A model generated the notes under the pieces. It was not told the DNA's origin. It ran no database searches and saw only the letters and a program-made list of their open reading frames with translations. A stretch of DNA of 8,274 nucleotides, from contig JAUJNU010000058.1 in the NCBI GenBank assembly GCA_030448085.1, positions 1 through 8,274 on the forward strand. The letters are read 5' to 3'. A program made the translations under genes and the position numbers. The stretch comes from Actinomycetota bacterium (lineage in GTDB: Bacteria > Actinomycetota > UBA4738 > CADDZG01 > WHSQ01). Shown in pieces: positions 1 through 6,432 of the stretch; the first letter of the stretch is position 1, and each line of letters begins with the position of its first letter.

Positions 1-2
1 TC

Positions 3-2153
3 GAAGCCATCCGCAGCAGGCTTGGACGCGACCCCTCCTACACGGAGCTCGCGATGTTCTCGGTCATGTGGAGCGAGCATTGCTCCTACAAGTCATCACG
101 CGTGCACCTGAAGACGATGCCGACCAAAGGGGAGCACATCCTCGTCGGGCCGGGTGAGGGGGCCGGGATCATCGAGGTCGCCCCCGGGGTGGCCGTCGCC
201 TGGAAGATCGAGTCACACAACCACCCTTCGTTCGTGGAGCCGTTCAACGGCGCGGCCACGGGTGTAGGAGGGATCGTGCGGGACATCCTGTCGATGGGGG
301 CGCGGCCCATCGCCCTCATGGACTCGCTGCGCTTCGGCCCCCCCGACAACGCCCATACCCGCTACATCATCGACGGCGTCGTCCACGGCATCTCCTCGTA
401 CGGGAACTCGATAGGCGTGCCCACCGTCGGCGGGGAGGCGATCTTCGAGGAGTGCTACGCGGAGAACCCCCTCGTCAACGTCGCCTGCGTCGGAGTCATC
501 GACCACGCCCTCATGCACGGACGTGCGGAGGGGCCGGGCAACGCGGTCATCCTCATCGGCTCCCGCACCGGCCGAGACGGTATCGGCGGCGCCAGCGTCC
601 TCGCCTCGGCAGAGTTCGACGAGTCGTCCCTCGAGAAGCGTCCCTCGGTGCAAGTGGGTGACCCTTTCTCCGAGAAGCTCCTCATCGAGGCGTGCCTCGA
701 CCTCATCCGGCTGAACCTTCTCGTCGGGCTTCAGGACCTGGGGGCCGGAGGCATCTCCTGTCCGACCTCCGAGATGACCGCGAAGGCCGGCACCGGCATC
801 ACCCTCGACATCGGCAAGGTGCACCTGCGGGAGCCGGGCATGGACCCCTTCGAGGTGATGATCTCGGAGTCGCAGGAGCGGATGCTCGCCGTGGTCGAGC
901 CCTCGAAGGAGAGAGAGGTGCTCGAGGTTTGCGCTCGCTGGGGGCTCGAGGCTCGGACGATCGGCGCCGTCACCCCCACGGGCCGTATCGAGATCCATGG
1001 CGAGGGCGACGAGGTCCTGGCCGACGCGCCGGTGGAGGCGCTGGCCGAAGAAGGCCCCGTCTACGAGCGCCCACTCGAGCGCCCGGAGTGGCTGGATGCG
1101 CTGCAAGGAAGCCCCGCAGGGGACGACGCGCCGGGGGACCTGCGGGAGGCCTTCCTCACGATCCTGTCGGCTCCCGCTATCGCCTCCAAGAGGTGGATCT
1201 GGGAGCAGTACGACCACATGATCTTCCTCGGCACGATCCAGGGGCCGGGCTCGGACGCGGCCGTCATCCGGCTCACCGGGCACGCCGACGACGTGGCGGT
1301 CGCGATCTCCGTCGACGGGCCGGGTCGTCTCTGCTACCTCGACCCTTACGAGGGGGCTCGCCTGGCCGTTGCCGAGGCCGCACGCAACGTCGCCTGTTCG
1401 GGGGCGAAGCCGTTGGCCGTCACGAACTGCCTCAACTTCGGCAACCCCGAGAAGCCCGAGGTGATGTGGCAGTTCCAGCAGGTCGTGGCGGGGATCTCCG
1501 ACGCAGCGAAAGCTTTGGGGACCCCGGTCACCGGCGGGAACGTGTCGTTCTACAACGAGACCGCGGGGCGAGCCATCTACCCGACGCCAGTGATCGGCAT
1601 GCTCGGGACGCCACACTCACCGGAGCAGGCGGTGGGCCTCGGCTTCCGAAACGACGGGGACACGATCATCCTTGCCGGCCCGGCGGCACGGGATGGGTTC
1701 GGGGGGAGCGAGTACGCCCAGATCATCCACGGCATCATCGGTGGGCGGCCACCCGCTCTCGATATCGAGGCCGAGAAGAACCTCCACTCTTTCCTGTACG
1801 ACGCGGCCGGGCTCGGCCTCCTGTCCTCGGCCCACGACATCGCCGGAGGCGGGCTCGCAGTGACGCTTGCCGAGTCCGCGATCCATGGGGGCCGGGGGTT
1901 CCAGGTCACGATCGCGAAGGACAACGCGCACCAAAACCTCTGGTCGGAGTCGCCCTCCAGAGCCGTCGTCTCCTGCGCCCCGGAAAGAGAGGAGAAGGTG
2001 CTGGCCCTGTTCGACAAGCACTCGGTCCCGGCTGAGGTCCTGGGTCGGGTCGGGGGAACAGAGATGGACTTCGGGCTGTTGTCCATCTCTGTCGGGGAAG
2101 CGGCTGCGCGCTGGGAGGGAAGCCTTCCGAAGATCCTCGGCGAAACCGCCTGA
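3..2153 (+). CDS. purL: Phosphoribosylformylglycinamidine synthase subunit PurL (5' partial)
   Basis: FGAM synthase large subunit: ATP-dependent conversion of FGAR to FGAM, the fourth step of de novo purine synthesis. It is cytosolic and works with PurQ and PurS (not in the window). The frame is open from base 3, and the residues before the first ATG at 54 ([16 protein letters not shown]) are already PurL-like, so the gene starts upstream and ATG 54 is internal. About 716 residues are visible; the small bacterial form is about 740, so perhaps 20-30 are missing. Motifs, numbered from base 3: SEHCSYK near 24-30, ESHNHPS near 70-76, GRDGIGGAS near 190-198 and [10 protein letters not shown] near 243-252, with a second AIRS-like half from about 375 onward ([20 protein letters not shown]). 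No PurQ-like glutaminase domain is fused, so this is the small PurL type. purF follows 18 nt downstream, consistent with one operon. Identification is secure. Confidence 0.97.
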   Translation, partial: EAIRSRLGRDPSYTELAMFSVMWSEHCSYKSSRVHLKTMPTKGEHILVGPGEGAGIIEVAPGVAVAWKIESHNHPSFVEPFNGAATGVGGIVRDILSMGARPIALMDSLRFGPPDNAHTRYIIDGVVHGISSYGNSIGVPTVGGEAIFEECYAENPLVNVACVGVIDHALMHGRAEGPGNAVILIGSRTGRDGIGGASVLASAEFDESSLEKRPSVQVGDPFSEKLLIEACLDLIRLNLLVGLQDLGAGGISCPTSEMTAKAGTGITLDIGKVHLREPGMDPFEVMISESQERMLAVVEPSKEREVLEVCARWGLEARTIGAVTPTGRIEIHGEGDEVLADAPVEALAEEGPVYERPLERPEWLDALQGSPAGDDAPGDLREAFLTILSAPAIASKRWIWEQYDHMIFLGTIQGPGSDAAVIRLTGHADDVAVAISVDGPGRLCYLDPYEGARLAVAEAARNVACSGAKPLAVTNCLNFGNPEKPEVMWQFQQVVAGISDAAKALGTPVTGGNVSFYNETAGRAIYPTPVIGMLGTPHSPEQAVGLGFRNDGDTIILAGPAARDGFGGSEYAQIIHGIIGGRPPALDIEAEKNLHSFLYDAAGLGLLSSAHDIAGGGLAVTLAESAIHGGRGFQVTIAKDNAHQNLWSESPSRAVVSCAPEREEKVLALFDKHSVPAEVLGRVGGTEMDFGLLSISVGEAAARWEGSLPKILGETA

Positions 2154-2160
2154 GAGGGGG
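2154..2160 (+). promoter_or_regulatory. Ribosome binding site of purF
   Basis: GAGGGGG lies directly after the purL stop codon and 11 nt before the purF ATG at 2172. It supports that start and indicates that purF is translated from the purL transcript rather than from a leaderless mRNA. Confidence 0.6.
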
Positions 2161-2171
2161 CCTCGGATAGC

Positions 2172-3638
2172 ATGACTCGGATGGAAGACGGGATCCGCGA
2201 CGCCTGTGGGGTCGTCGGGATCTACGCCCCCGGCGAAGACGTGGCCAGGCTCACCTATTACGGGCTCTACGCCCTTCAGCACCGGGGGCAGGAGTCGGCC
2301 GGGATCGCCATCTCCGATGCCGAGACGATCGTCGTCTACAAGGAGCTCGGGCTCGTCTCCCAGGTCTTCGACGAGCTGGTCCTCAAGACCCTGAAGGGCC
2401 ACGTGGCGATCGGCCACGTCAGGTACTCGACGACCGGCTCGTCCTCATGGGCGAACGCGCAGCCGACGTTCAAGAGCGGTGAAGCGGGTCAGATCGCCGT
2501 CGCCCACAACGGGAACCTCGTGAACACCCTTGCGCTCGCGCGCTCGCTCGAAGAGGCGGGCGGCGACCCCACGCCGGAGCACGCTCGTCTCCGTTCCACC
2601 TCCGACACGGACCTCGTTGCAGCCCATATCGCCCGCAGCAGCAAGGACGACATGGGGGCCGCGATCCTCGACGTGCTGCCGAAGCTCTCGGGCGCTTTCT
2701 CCTTCACGATGATGAACGAGACGCAGGTTTTCGGCGCCCGCGACCCACAGGGATTCAGGCCGCTGTGCATCGGCCGTCTCGAGAGCGGGGGCTGGGTTAT
2801 CGCTTCCGAGACGTGCGCGCTCGACCTTTTGGGCGCCCGCTTCATCAGGGACATCGAGCCCGGGGAGTTCGTGACGATCGACGAGAACGGCCTGACGAGC
2901 GAGCGCTTCGCCCCCGTCAGGAACGCGGCTTGCGTCTTCGAGCACGTGTACTTCTCCCGGCCGGACTCGACGCTGATGGGCCAGAACGTCTACGCGACGC
3001 GGTACCGCATGGGCGAGAGGCTCGCCGCCGAGGCACCGGTCGACGCCGACCTCGTGATGCCGGTGCCCGACAGCGGCGTTCCCGCGTCGCAGGGGTTCGC
3101 TCACGCGTCGGGGATCACTTACGGCGAAGGCTTCGTGAAGAACAGGTACGTGGGCCGCACGTTCATCCAGCCGACGCAATCGATGCGGCAGCAGGGGATC
3201 CGGATGAAGCTCAACCCGCTGCGCGAGGTCATCGCCGGGAAGAAGCTGGTCGTCGTCGACGACTCGATCGTGCGTGGGAACACGACTCGTTCGTTGGTCG
3301 CGATGCTGAAGGGCGCGGGGGCACGTGAGGTCCACTTGAGGATCTCGTCGCCGCCACTCAAGTGGCCCTGCTTCTACGGGATCGACATGCCGGACCACGA
3401 CGAGCTGATCGGGCACCGGATGGAGGTCGAGGAGATCCGTCGCCATGTGGGGGCCGAGTCCCTCGCCTACCTGTCGCTCGACGGGATGCTGCAGGCGACC
3501 GGAGTGCCCGGCGAGGACTTCTGCACCGCATGCTTCTCGTCCCAGTATCCCGTGCCGGTGCCGGAGGACCAGCTCCGCATCAAGCACGTCCTCGAGACAC
3601 CCCCGCTGCAAGCAGCGCCCTCACCAGACCGGGCCTAG
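2172..3638 (+). CDS. purF: Amidophosphoribosyltransferase PurF
   Basis: Glutamine PRPP amidotransferase, the first committed step of purine synthesis: PRPP plus glutamine gives phosphoribosylamine. The 488 residues match the family length. The N-terminal Ntn glutaminase begins at Cys12 (CGVVGIY), preceded by an 11-residue stretch that fits the self-cleaved propeptide of the B. subtilis-type enzyme. Glutaminase signatures follow: GHVRYSTTGS (81-90), AHNGN (111-115) and STSDTD (142-147). The C-terminal phosphoribosyltransferase domain carries the PRPP loop VVDDSIVRGNTT (361-372). Cys254, Cys400, Cys451 and Cys454 sit in the contexts of the four [4Fe-4S] ligands of the B. subtilis enzyme, so an oxygen-sensitive cluster is expected; in that family the cluster affects stability. 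The ATG at 2172 is supported by the upstream GAGGGGG and the propeptide length. purM, a common next gene, is absent downstream. Confidence 0.97.
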   Translation: MTRMEDGIRDACGVVGIYAPGEDVARLTYYGLYALQHRGQESAGIAISDAETIVVYKELGLVSQVFDELVLKTLKGHVAIGHVRYSTTGSSSWANAQPTFKSGEAGQIAVAHNGNLVNTLALARSLEEAGGDPTPEHARLRSTSDTDLVAAHIARSSKDDMGAAILDVLPKLSGAFSFTMMNETQVFGARDPQGFRPLCIGRLESGGWVIASETCALDLLGARFIRDIEPGEFVTIDENGLTSERFAPVRNAACVFEHVYFSRPDSTLMGQNVYATRYRMGERLAAEAPVDADLVMPVPDSGVPASQGFAHASGITYGEGFVKNRYVGRTFIQPTQSMRQQGIRMKLNPLREVIAGKKLVVVDDSIVRGNTTRSLVAMLKGAGAREVHLRISSPPLKWPCFYGIDMPDHDELIGHRMEVEEIRRHVGAESLAYLSLDGMLQATGVPGEDFCTACFSSQYPVPVPEDQLRIKHVLETPPLQAAPSPDRA

Positions 3639-3685
3639 TTCCTCGACGCCGTCGGCCCACCGCCCCCTCCCCGGGTCCTCTTTTC

Positions 3686-3700
3686 GAACCCCGCCGGTTC
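3686..3700 (+). terminator. Weak hairpin after purF, possible terminator
   Basis: The perfect inverted repeat GAACC-CCGCC-GGTTC starts 48 nt after the purF stop and is followed only by TTGTC, not a true T run. It is the best hairpin seen between purF and the next promoter. A 5-bp stem is weak, so this may be chance or only an attenuating structure. Confidence 0.25.
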
Positions 3701-3761
3701 TTGTCATGGAGATCGGCCACATATGGCCTCTGATCCACTCAGAAGTTTCTTGTAGGGGTTG

Positions 3762-3790
3762 TTGACAACATTGGGTGGGGGTTGTGTAAT
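3762..3790 (+). promoter_or_regulatory. Sigma-70-type promoter of the MerR-family gene, probably leaderless
   Basis: A perfect -35 TTGACA (3762-3767) is separated by exactly 17 nt from TGTAAT (3785-3790), which matches 5 of 6 bases of TATAAT. Seven bases later comes ATG 3798, so the expected transcription start falls at or within a base of the A of the start codon. There is no Shine-Dalgarno sequence. This favours a leaderless transcript and fixes the start of the gene at 3798 rather than the in-frame TTG at 3759, which lies upstream of the -35 box. Confidence 0.8.
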
Positions 3791-3809
3791 CGCACCAATG
3801 ACTACACAA
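3782..3809 (+). promoter_or_regulatory. Inverted repeat over the start site, candidate operator
   Basis: TTGTGTA (3782-3788) and its exact reverse complement TACACAA (3803-3809) are separated by 14 nt, with half-site centres 21 bp apart, about two helical turns. The pair covers the -10 box, the predicted transcription start and the first codons. A dimeric repressor, possibly the MerR-family product itself, could bind here. A second palindrome, TGTTG-A-CAACA (3760-3770), covers the -35 box. Operator function is inference. Confidence 0.4.
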
Positions 3810-4298
3810 GCCGGTAGCCACGTAATCAGCGGGCCGCAGGCAGCCCAACTGGCAGGCATCACCTACCGGCAACTCGACTACTGGGCCCGGCAAGGGTGGC
3901 TGCAGCCTTCCCTCGCTAGGGGCAGGGGCCGGGCGGCGCGGCGGCAGTACAGCCGGGATGACGTGATCCGGCTGGCGGCGCTCGCCCACCTCGGCCGCAC
4001 GAAGGCGGATGTCGGAGCCCTGGCACCGGCACTCGGCCAGCTCACGATCCCCGAGGGGGACGTCTTGATCGCAGCGGGGGCGGAGGCGAAACTCGAGGTG
4101 GTTCCGGCTTCGGGCCTTCGAGGGTACGTCTCCTCGGGCGAGCCGTTGCGGGTCTTCGACCCGGCCCCCGTGAGGGCGCGGCTCCAAGCCCTCGGGGCTC
4201 AGGGAACGCAGGCCGAGGCTGAGGCGGTCGTGGAGCAGCCCGCCGCTGAGGAGCCCGCCGCTGAGGAGCCAAAGGCCACCACGAGGAGAAGCGCATGA
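3798..4298 (+). CDS. MerR-family winged-helix transcriptional regulator
   Basis: A DNA-binding regulator of 166 residues with an N-terminal MerR-type winged helix-turn-helix at about 9-65: SGPQAAQLAGITYRQLDYWA holds the first two helices, and the RRQYSRDDVIRL segment fits the wing and following helix. The 'YRQLDYWARQGW' pattern is typical of actinobacterial MerR-like regulators such as the Rv1828 group. Residues about 82-130 form a small C-terminal part that I cannot assign. No cysteines are present, so metal sensing of the MerR/CueR kind is unlikely. The tail (about 137-166) is Ala/Glu-rich with a duplicated PAAEE unit and is probably disordered. ATG 3798 is chosen because a strong promoter ends 7 nt upstream. 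The stop overlaps the next ATG (ATGA), so the two genes are translationally coupled. It may autoregulate and control its downstream neighbours; its target is unknown. Confidence 0.85.
   Translation: MTTQAGSHVISGPQAAQLAGITYRQLDYWARQGWLQPSLARGRGRAARRQYSRDDVIRLAALAHLGRTKADVGALAPALGQLTIPEGDVLIAAGAEAKLEVVPASGLRGYVSSGEPLRVFDPAPVRARLQALGAQGTQAEAEAVVEQPAAEEPAAEEPKATTRRSA
4239..4268 (+). repeat. 15-bp perfect tandem duplication in the regulator tail
   Basis: CCCGCCGCTGAGGAG occurs twice back to back (4239-4253 and 4254-4268) and encodes two consecutive PAAEE units in the Ala/Glu-rich tail. Being in frame, copy-number change would only lengthen or shorten the tail. It looks like a recent slippage product. 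Confidence 0.85.
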
Positions 4299-4876
4299 GC
4301 GAGGCTCGGCTCTTCCAGCTCCCCCCCGACGCCTCCGACGATCCTTACGAGGGAGACATCCCCAAGATCGTCTCGGCATTCCAGCAACGATCCGTCTCTG
4401 AGGGGGCCGAGTTCGACGAGATCGCATTCATCGCCCTCGAAGAGGCCGGCGGAACGATCGAGGAGACAGGCGGCGAGGTGGACGGGATCCCGATCGACGG
4501 GATCGTGAGAGGCCCGAACGGTCGCAGGTTCCTCGTTGCGGCTCACGGCACGATCGACGATGGGCCCCAGGCGGGGCTGCGCCGGGTGGACACAGTTCAC
4601 AAAGTGGGCCATCGAGCGAGCCTGCTCCCGCCATGGGCACCCCCGCTTCTCGTCCTCACATCACACCTGCCTCCGGCCGGCAGCAAGGCGGCCTTCTATC
4701 TCGCGAAGTCGGCGCCGCACATCTTCGATGTAGTCGCTACTACCGGTGACCTCGGCGGCTTCATGCGACTCCAGCGTCACTTGAACGATCCAGATCCGGC
4801 CCGGGGGCCGGAGGAAGCACCGTGGCGAACGCTCGCACGACAGGAGCAGCTCGCTCCAACTACCGGGGAGGAATGA
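4295..4876 (+). CDS. Hypothetical protein sharing a domain with the methyltransferase C-terminus
   Basis: A protein of 193 residues, no named family recognised. The start is ATG 4295 in an ATGA overlap with the regulator stop; GAGGAG at 4283-4288 is a good ribosome binding site 6 nt upstream. After a variable N-terminus, an acidic helix-like stretch (about 40-52, FDEIAFIALEEAG) precedes a core at about 65-162: IDGIVRGPNGRRFLVAAHG, then GLRRVDTVHK (94-103), a hydrophobic strand LLVLTSHLPPAGS (118-130) and FDVVA (144-148). The same order and key residues (GRR, GLRRxDTxxK, a hydrophobic strand ending LTxH, then GS, DV) occur near the C-terminus of the minus-strand methyltransferase. Helix, beta-D, beta layout resembles a PD-(D/E)XK nuclease fold, but the expected ExK is AAH, so activity is doubtful. 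No signal peptide or membrane segment; cytosolic. The function is unknown; a DNA-related role is inferred from the shared domain and neighbours. Confidence 0.8.
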   Translation: MSEARLFQLPPDASDDPYEGDIPKIVSAFQQRSVSEGAEFDEIAFIALEEAGGTIEETGGEVDGIPIDGIVRGPNGRRFLVAAHGTIDDGPQAGLRRVDTVHKVGHRASLLPPWAPPLLVLTSHLPPAGSKAAFYLAKSAPHIFDVVATTGDLGGFMRLQRHLNDPDPARGPEEAPWRTLARQEQLAPTTGEE

Positions 4877-4877
4877 G

Positions 4878-5474
4878 ATGCGCGAACGCAGACCGCAGGA
4901 CTGGCGTAAGGACCTCGCCGAGCGGCACGTGCTCGAGAACAGAGTCGCTCAGGAGATCGTCATCCACCCCGACCTCGTGCTGCTCGACCGATCGACCACC
5001 CGACCGACCGGCTCGACTTCCAGCTGATGGGGCCGCGAGCGCATGATCGAGCCTCGAGTTCAAGACGAAGAGGCAGCCGTACCAGGGCTGGAGCCGCTAC
5101 CGCCCCGACGTGCCGGCGCAAGACTTGTTCATCCTCGATGAGCTCGCCCATCATCGGGGCTGGACGCTACGCACCTGCTCGTCCACGACATGGTGGGCGA
5201 CAGATGGTGCCTGTGGACGACGGGCGATCTTCACATCCAAGAGCCGTGGCGCGGCCACCCTCACGAACCGCGCTGCTCCTCAAGGGCAAGGTCCTCATAA
5301 GCCTCACCGAGCAAGCGACGGTGTGGGATTCGCTGCCGGCCGCTCGATGCGCTCGTGCGGATGGCCGAAGAGGTCGACGCCGCTGGAACGACATCGCGCC
5401 GTGGCCGCACTGCGAGCCCCAGCCGTGGGGGCCTGAGCAAAAACTACGAGCAAGTGAGTGCAACCGGAGCGTAG
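4878..5474 (+). pseudogene. Frameshifted PD-(D/E)XK-like nuclease gene
   Basis: A strong ribosome binding site (GGGGAGGA, 4865-4872) and ATG 4878, 1 nt after the previous stop, open a frame beginning MRERRPQDWRKDLAERHVLE that stops after 49 codons. Protein-like sequence then continues in successive plus-strand frames: LDFQLMGPRA (about 5012-5041), LEFKTKRQPYQGW and PAQDLFILDELAHH (about 5053-5160), LLVHDMVGDRWCLWTTGDLHI (about 5175-5240), TALLLKGKVLISLTEQ (about 5266-5315) and LDALVRMAEEVDAAG (about 5343-5387), ending at TAG 5472. Five shifts are needed, the first explicable by a repeat, at least one by single-base loss. The assembled product (about 200 residues) has Asp in LDFQL and Glu-x-Lys in LEFK, the D...ExK signature of PD-(D/E)XK nucleases. 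Flanking genes are intact, so real decay is favoured, but clustered sequencing errors cannot be excluded. The third gene of the regulator operon. Confidence 0.65.
4985..5011 (+). repeat. Degenerate 8-bp tandem repeat at the first frameshift
   Basis: CGACCGAT, CGACCACC, CGACCGAC and a partial CGG follow each other with an 8-bp period (units at 4985, 4993, 5001 and 5009). Removing one unit restores a continuous reading frame, VLLDRSTDRLDFQL, across the first break of the nuclease-like gene. An extra copy made by slippage would therefore explain that frameshift. Confidence 0.5.
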
Positions 5475-6066
5475 GCCCGTCTGTCTCCTGCTCGTGTACT
5501 CCGTCCTTCCTTGTGTCGCCCTCCTTCTTTGACCGCCGCATGTCTTCGACCCCGGCAGCACCCGAAGGGGAGCAATCCTCGACCGCTCCTAAGGCGCAGC
5601 AACAACAGCCGGTTCAAGAGAGGACCGCCTCTGCGAGACGGTGAGGGTTTTCTACCGCCTGCATCCAGACCCGCACAAGATCGATGACTACTGCGGTAAC
5701 GAAGATCGCTCGTACGTGGTCAGGCACGTCGCAGCGAGAGGTGACCGAAGGGCGCTCGAGCAGGAAAGCGCTGTTCCGGAGGTACTGGGAGATCCCGTCC
5801 TCCCGCTCCGACGAGGTGTCCGTGGAGAACGGGTTGGCCACGATCTCCACTGAGTTCGACGAGGGATCTCGACCCCCGCAGGTACCAGTTGCGGTGGAGT
5901 TGGGTTCCTGGGCTCGATATCGAGAACCGCGGCTTCAGTTCGAGTCGATCGAAGCCCTGCAAGTTCACCTCAGAGGCAACTGCAGAAGCCGGGGAATACA
6001 TGCAAAGCGCGCCGCGAAACCTTCACTCGCCGGGACATATAGAGGTGGGCGGCACGCCGTTTCGGG
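5475..6066 (+). other. Gene-poor, probably decayed stretch
   Basis: There is no convincing intact gene here. The longest plausible pieces are an ATG at 5540 giving 34 residues with a QQQQP run, and an ATG at 5684 giving 128 residues to TAG 6070; the latter contains a stretch with good G/C third-position use (about 5780-5870, WEIPSSRSDEVSVENGLA) but has no ribosome binding site or promoter. Another frame from about 5880 to 6070 (WSWVPGLDIENRGF onward) is equally protein-like, which suggests a second frameshifted gene. A minus-strand ORF (5614-5850, GTG start) shares the same third-codon positions and is likely its shadow. G+C, counted by eye on sampled lines, is about 55-67%, slightly below the neighbouring genes. 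No tRNA, insertion sequence or repeat array was seen. Confidence 0.5.
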
Positions 6067-6429
6067 CTAGCTGGTCTCTTCTTCGTCGAAGATCGGGGCA
6101 ACGCGCACCTCTAGGGTCGCCTTCTCTAGATCCAGACGGTCGGCGGACCAGACGGGCTCGTCGGGATAAGCGTCGACGGCCTCGCCGGTGGCGTCGATCC
6201 AATGCACCACCGCGTCCGCCCACCGCTCCTCGAGAAGGGCCTCGCGGATCTTCTGCAAGAGACCGGGATGGTTCTTCAGTTCGCTCGCCCGCTCCTGCGC
6301 GACGACCTCCAACGCCAGCACCCGGCTGAGAACCTCGGGAGAGTCCGCAAGGAACACACGTGGTGGGTCGCTTCTGACCACGCCCACCGCCACCCGGCCG
6401 GGCCAGCCGGCTACCTCCGGCTCGACCAT
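6067..6429 (-). CDS. Hypothetical protein coupled to the DNA methyltransferase
   Basis: A soluble-looking protein of 120 residues from ATG 6429 to TAG 6067-6069; function not recognised. Predicted order by eye: a beta-rich start (GRVAVGVV, 11-18; RVFLADS, 24-30), a long helical middle (PEVLSRVLALEVVAQ, 31-45; LLQKIREALLEERWADAVVHWIDATG, 57-82), then strand (ATLEVRVAPIF, 104-114) and an acidic tail DEEETS. No signal peptide, membrane segment, cysteine pair or catalytic motif was seen. Its ATG lies 3 nt after the methyltransferase stop, without a clear ribosome binding site, so translation is probably coupled. The tight link suggests an accessory to the methyltransferase; this is inference. Coding status is supported by spacing, sensible composition and high G/C at third positions. 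Confidence 0.75.
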   Translation of the reverse strand: MVEPEVAGWPGRVAVGVVRSDPPRVFLADSPEVLSRVLALEVVAQERASELKNHPGLLQKIREALLEERWADAVVHWIDATGEAVDAYPDEPVWSADRLDLEKATLEVRVAPIFDEEETS

Positions 6430-6432
6430 CAG

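Noticed and set aside
213..1616. 467-aa minus-strand ORF opposite purL
   Set aside because: Shadow of the purL coding frame, Arg/Val/Asp/Gly-rich with no recognisable domain or start signal.
3644..3654. CGACG-C-CGTCG inverted repeat right after purF
   Set aside because: A one-base loop cannot form a stable hairpin, so it is not called as a terminator.
3715..3728. GGCCA-CATA-TGGCC hairpin upstream of the regulator promoter
   Set aside because: Short 5-bp stem without a T run; expected by chance in GC-rich DNA and not placed at a promoter element.
3759..3797. Upstream TTG start for the MerR-family gene
   Set aside because: It lies before the -35 box of the gene's own promoter, so it would not be on that transcript; ATG 3798 fits the predicted transcription start.
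3621..4427. 268-aa minus-strand ORF across the regulator gene and its promoter
   Set aside because: It is antisense to the MerR-family gene and crosses the promoter; Arg-rich low-complexity translation typical of a shadow.
5614..5850. 78-aa minus-strand ORF with protein-like sequence
   Set aside because: It shares third-codon positions with a plus-strand frame, has a GTG start with no ribosome binding site or promoter, and no recognisable domain; coding cannot be supported.
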